A model generated the notes under the pieces. It made no database searches and was not told where the DNA came from. It saw only the letters and a list, made by a program, of their open reading frames with translations. Made by a program: the position numbers and the translations under genes. A stretch of 7,958 nt of DNA from an uncultured Eubacteriaceae bacterium. Lineage in GTDB: Bacteria > Bacillota > Clostridia > Eubacteriales > UBA1433. Of the stretch, positions 5,805 to 7,958 are shown in pieces. Numbering within the stretch: the first letter of the stretch is position 1; every line of letters starts with the position of its first letter. The stretch covers positions 1 to 7,958 of the forward strand of contig CALGIV010000112.1 of the NCBI GenBank assembly GCA_937914785.1, given 5' to 3'.

Positions 5805-6273
5805 AAGAGACAGGCAGATTACAGATATAAATAGAATTCTTGACATTTTAGATCAGTCTGCGGTCGCACGTATTGCGATGGTTACGAAAGAAAACACACC
5901 ATATATTGTGCCGATGAATTATGGCTATACCTATATAGAGGGGGCGTTATGCCTGTATTTTCATTGTGCCAACGAGGGCAGAAAGTTGGATATTTTAAAG
6001 CAAAATAATAACGTTTGCTTTGAAATAGGCAGCGCGCACAGCCTGATAACAGGCGGGCAGCCGGAAGCATATTCCTATGCCTACGAAAGTATTATTGGAT
6101 TCGGCAAGGTGTCGTTTCTGATGACAGAGGAAGAAAAAATAAGAGGCTTAAATGTCTTATTCCGGCATCAAACCGGCCGTGATATTCAGTGCGATCTGGA
6201 CCCTGCGGCACTAAAGGCTACGACAGTATTTGCTTTGACAGTAGAAGAGTTTACGGCAAAACGAAATAAATAA
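5797..6273 (+). CDS. NimA-like pyridoxamine 5'-phosphate oxidase family protein
   Basis: This 158-residue protein belongs to the FMN-binding split-barrel superfamily, in the branch that includes NimA-type 5-nitroimidazole reductases. Supporting segments are MRRRDRQITD at the N-terminus, ILDQSAVARIAMVTKENTPYIVPMNYGY (17-44), YFHCANEGRKLDILKQN (54-70, with His56 at the conserved position of Nim proteins), VCFEI (73-77), SIIGFGKV and the C-terminal LKATTVFALTVEEFTAKRNK. The start is supported by GAGGG at 5786-5790, 6 nt from the ATG. It overlaps the end of the MmcQ/YjbR gene by 8 nt. Most chromosomal homologues in anaerobes are not proven resistance genes, so a general flavin-dependent reductase role is as likely. 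A hairpin follows 45 nt after the stop. Confidence 0.9.
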   Translation: MRRRDRQITDINRILDILDQSAVARIAMVTKENTPYIVPMNYGYTYIEGALCLYFHCANEGRKLDILKQNNNVCFEIGSAHSLITGGQPEAYSYAYESIIGFGKVSFLMTEEEKIRGLNVLFRHQTGRDIQCDLDPAALKATTVFALTVEEFTAKRNK

Positions 6274-6318
6274 GCTATAAATGAATTTTTTTATAAAATT
6301 ATTATATTGCGATAAATA

Positions 6319-6350
6319 ATAAACGGTATAGTAGAAACTGTGCCGTTTAT
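6319..6350 (+). terminator. Hairpin between convergent genes, likely terminator
   Basis: A 14-bp stem (6319-6332 with 6337-6350, loop AGAA) forms with two G-U pairs on the plus strand; on the minus strand these become A-C mismatches, so it favours plus-strand transcription from the NimA-like gene. The T run is not adjacent (TTTTTTT at 6361-6367), which weakens the call. It separates the plus-strand pair from the convergent acetyltransferase. Confidence 0.6.
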
Positions 6351-6365
6351 AAATCTAGGATTTTT

Positions 6366-6905
6366 TTATTCTTCATCAACTGGATTGATTGTGTGTTTTA
6401 ATTCAGCAATCAGCTGATGTTCAACTAAATAAAGGCCGATCTGTATTGCGCGTTTTTCGCCTGTGGGTAAAAAGCCGTTTTTTTCAAAGAACCGGCGTGC
6501 CCGGTCGTTGCCTTCCATAACCCAGACGGTTGCTCTTTTATATCCTAAAAGGCGCAGACGGTTAAAGCAAAATGCAAGCGCACGCGAGGCGGCATCCATC
6601 CCCCAGAAATCAGGCAGAAAGAATAGCGCGTTGATTTCCGCCTCATCTTCTGCAGCGCCTGGATAATGGGGGTGTTTATTCAGTACGGCGAATCCGACCG
6701 CAGAATGGTTCACTTTAAAAAGATAAATTTCATCCTCGTCTTTTGCAATTGCCTGCCGGAAGGCGGCAGCGCGTTTTTGAGGTGTATATTCCGCTAAAAT
6801 GTTATCGGGAACGATGCCGCGATAAGCGCGCCTGTAAGATGTTGCATGGATGAATCCAAGCTCTTCTGCCACATCCTCGGTCGCTTTGAGTACTTCAAAA
6901 GTCAT
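6366..6905 (-). CDS. GNAT family N-acetyltransferase
   Basis: A 179-residue GNAT-fold acetyltransferase that would use acetyl-CoA. The N-terminal ATSYRRAYRGIVPDNIL segment (21-37), the core strand EAEINALFFLPDFWG (88-102), and motif B GNDRARRFFEKNGF (132-145) are typical of RimI-like acetyltransferases. In motif A the usual G-x-G/A pyrophosphate-binding loop reads WGMDAAS (101-107), with Asp where a second Gly is common, so acetyl-CoA binding may be altered. The substrate cannot be told. The start is supported by GAGG at 6914-6917, 8 nt from the ATG. Its own promoter lies at 6951-6979. It is convergent to the NimA-like gene, with a hairpin between. Confidence 0.88.
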   Translation of the reverse strand: MTFEVLKATEDVAEELGFIHATSYRRAYRGIVPDNILAEYTPQKRAAAFRQAIAKDEDEIYLFKVNHSAVGFAVLNKHPHYPGAAEDEAEINALFFLPDFWGMDAASRALAFCFNRLRLLGYKRATVWVMEGNDRARRFFEKNGFLPTGEKRAIQIGLYLVEHQLIAELKHTINPVDEE

Positions 6906-6950
6906 TTCTGTTACCTCATAATTTACTTTATACTTTTTGCCATCAAAATT

Positions 6951-6979
6951 ATCATATCGATATTATTTTGCCGCGTCAA
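6951..6979 (-). promoter_or_regulatory. Near-consensus promoter of the acetyltransferase gene
   Basis: On the minus strand TTGACG (6974-6979) and TATGAT (6951-6956) are exactly 17 bp apart, 5/6 matches for each box. Transcription would start near 6944, giving a leader of about 40 nt. A 10-bp palindrome ATATCGATAT (6954-6963) straddles the -10 and spacer, a possible operator. Confidence 0.8.
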
Positions 6980-7022
6980 GAGACAAATTTGACGTATAGA
7001 AGATATTCTTAATAAGTGTCAC

Positions 7023-7063
7023 AAAAAAGTCTGCCGCAATTGCTCTTACAGTCAATTGCGGCA
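7023..7063 (-). terminator. Intrinsic terminator after the peroxidase gene
   Basis: On the minus strand an 11-bp perfect stem TGCCGCAATTG/CAATTGCGGCA (7032-7063, 10-nt loop) is followed 3 nt later by TTTTTT (7023-7028). It ends the ohrR-gpx transcription unit, starting 26 nt past the peroxidase stop, and separates it from the acetyltransferase promoter. Confidence 0.92.
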
Positions 7064-7089
7064 AACCTTTTGTAATTAAATATGGATAT

Positions 7090-7623
7090 TTAGAGTAGTT
7101 TTTCAATATCGGCATAAAACTTTTCGGGCGGATATGCAGGCGCGTATCGGTCGTATACAGTACCATTGCGGTCGATTAAGAACTTTGTGAAGTTCCACTT
7201 GATATCGCCGGATTTGGCAAACGGTTTTAAGAGGCGAACTTTCTTTTCGAAGGCTTTGCTCTCTTCGTCCCCCTTATCTTTTGGCGCCTGTTCTTTGAGC
7301 CAGGCGAAGAGGGGAGCAGCGTCACTGCCGTTCACATCGACTTTTTTGAAGCGCGGAAACGTAGTGTGATAATTTATTTCACAAAAACTCTGAATTTCCT
7401 CATCGGTTCCCGGCGCCTGTTTTAAGAACTGATTGCAGGGAAAGTCGAGTACGACAAGCCCCTGGTCTCGATATTTTTGATACGTCGCTTCAATGGCGTC
7501 GTATTGTGGCGTTAACCCGCATTTCGTTGCGGTGTTTAAAATCAGGATTACCTTGCCTTCATAATCCTTTAAAGAGACGTCCTGGCCTGTATTGTCTTTT
7601 ACTGTAAAATCATAAACGTTCAT
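7090..7623 (-). CDS. Glutathione peroxidase family thiol peroxidase
   Basis: A 177-residue thioredoxin-fold peroxidase of the GPx family that reduces organic and hydrogen peroxides. The peroxidatic Cys35 is in NTATKCGLTPQY, followed by the FPCNQF block (Cys63, Gln65), and Trp143-Asn144 in IKWNFTKFLI completes the catalytic set. A cysteine at position 81 (SFCEINYHTTFP) is at the place of the resolving cysteine in 2-Cys, thioredoxin-dependent GPx enzymes. This, rather than glutathione, is the likely reductant (inference). The start was set at 7623 (MNVYDF) because AAGGAG is 7 nt upstream, versus 4 nt for the ATG at 7626. An upstream start at 7662 would extend into the repressor gene. It overlaps the end of the OhrR-like gene by 14 nt, so the two are coupled. 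A selenocysteine is not used. Confidence 0.95.
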   Translation of the reverse strand: MNVYDFTVKDNTGQDVSLKDYEGKVILILNTATKCGLTPQYDAIEATYQKYRDQGLVVLDFPCNQFLKQAPGTDEEIQSFCEINYHTTFPRFKKVDVNGSDAAPLFAWLKEQAPKDKGDEESKAFEKKVRLLKPFAKSGDIKWNFTKFLIDRNGTVYDRYAPAYPPEKFYADIEKLL

Positions 7624-7958
7624 CATTCTTCTCCTTTTCATGGTGGATTTCAAGGTTGCCAAGCAGTTTGTAAAGCAACTCGTAAAGCATTTGAGCTTCT
7701 TTATCCGTTAAATGCAGACACTGGCCCATCCGTACGGGAATCGTCTCGGCACGCCGGCGGAGCGAAAGCCCCTTTTCGGTTAATGAAATGATGACGTTTC
7801 GCGCATCGGCTTCATCGCGTCTGCGGCTGATCAAACCGGAAAGCTCCAGCTTTTTTAGAAGCGGAGTTAAGGTGCCCGAATCTAAATAAAGGTAGGCGCC
7901 CAGCTCTTTAGTCGAAAGAGATTTCTTCTGCCACAACACTAACATCACAATATATTGT
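7610..7958 (-). CDS. MarR-family repressor, OhrR-like (N-terminal part off right edge)
   Basis: The frame continues through the right edge; the visible part begins at QYIVMLVLWQKK. It contains the winged-helix core LSTKELGAYLYLDSGTLTPLLKKLE, the RRRDEADARNVIISLTEKG wing, and the dimerisation helix RAETIPVRMG...LYKLLGNLE. LYLDSGTLTPLLKKLE and the wing strongly recall the organic-peroxide sensor OhrR. Its redox cysteine would be in the missing N-terminal part, so peroxide sensing cannot be verified here. The methionine at 7945 is an internal residue, not the start. It overlaps the peroxidase gene by 14 nt, which suits a self-regulated peroxide-response operon. Confidence 0.9.
   Translation of the reverse strand, partial: QYIVMLVLWQKKSLSTKELGAYLYLDSGTLTPLLKKLELSGLISRRRDEADARNVIISLTEKGLSLRRRAETIPVRMGQCLHLTDKEAQMLYELLYKLLGNLEIHHEKEKNDERL

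Noticed and set aside
7624..7662. Longer start for the peroxidase gene, 13 extra residues
   Set aside because: The extra residues are not peroxidase-like and lie within the repressor gene; AAGGAG is best placed for the ATG at 7623.

Overview
The window looks like chromosome of an anaerobic, moderate-GC Firmicute. The gene order, the anaerobic (ThiH-type) thiazole pathway, the ThiS-like domain fused to ThiF, and the NimA-like and MmcQ/YjbR proteins would fit Negativicutes (Veillonellaceae/Megasphaera/Dialister-like) or Clostridia. The exact taxon is inferred from protein flavour only; no rRNA or other marker gene is present.

Left part (1-3471, minus strand): a thiamine-thiazole operon read right to left. 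An extended -10 promoter (3443-3471) is followed by a TPP riboswitch aptamer (about 3324-3418), an intrinsic terminator (3265-3306), and then thiS, thiF, thiG, thiH and a thiE/tenI-like gene that runs off the left edge. ThiS is the sulfur carrier, ThiF adenylates it, ThiH makes dehydroglycine from tyrosine, and ThiG builds the thiazole. The last gene is either thiamine phosphate synthase or a TenI-like thiazole tautomerase. The genes are packed with gaps of 18 nt or less or 1-nt contacts, and most have clear Shine-Dalgarno sites. thiF carries a frameshift about 50 codons before its end, so as written the gene is broken.

Middle (3472-3915): a very AT-rich, gene-free stretch of roughly 440 bp with a 12-bp palindrome. 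Next to the following gene it has a sigma-70-type promoter and a cluster of short direct and inverted repeats that could be an operator.

Right-centre (3916-6273, plus strand): a 491-residue XRE-type helix-turn-helix protein with a large uncharacterised C-terminal region, a strong terminator, then an overlapping pair encoding an MmcQ/YjbR-family protein and a NimA-like FMN-binding split-barrel protein. A hairpin at 6319-6350 separates these from the convergent genes to the right.

Right part (6366-7958, minus strand): a GNAT acetyltransferase with its own near-consensus promoter, and an ohrR-like MarR repressor (cut by the right edge) overlapping a thiol (glutathione-type) peroxidase gene. The last two form a peroxide-response pair that ends in a strong terminator.

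No tRNA, rRNA, CRISPR array, insertion sequence or phage gene was seen. The least explained items are the HTH/sensor protein with its AT-rich upstream region, the frameshifted thiF, and the divergent active-site motifs of the ThiE/TenI-like protein.
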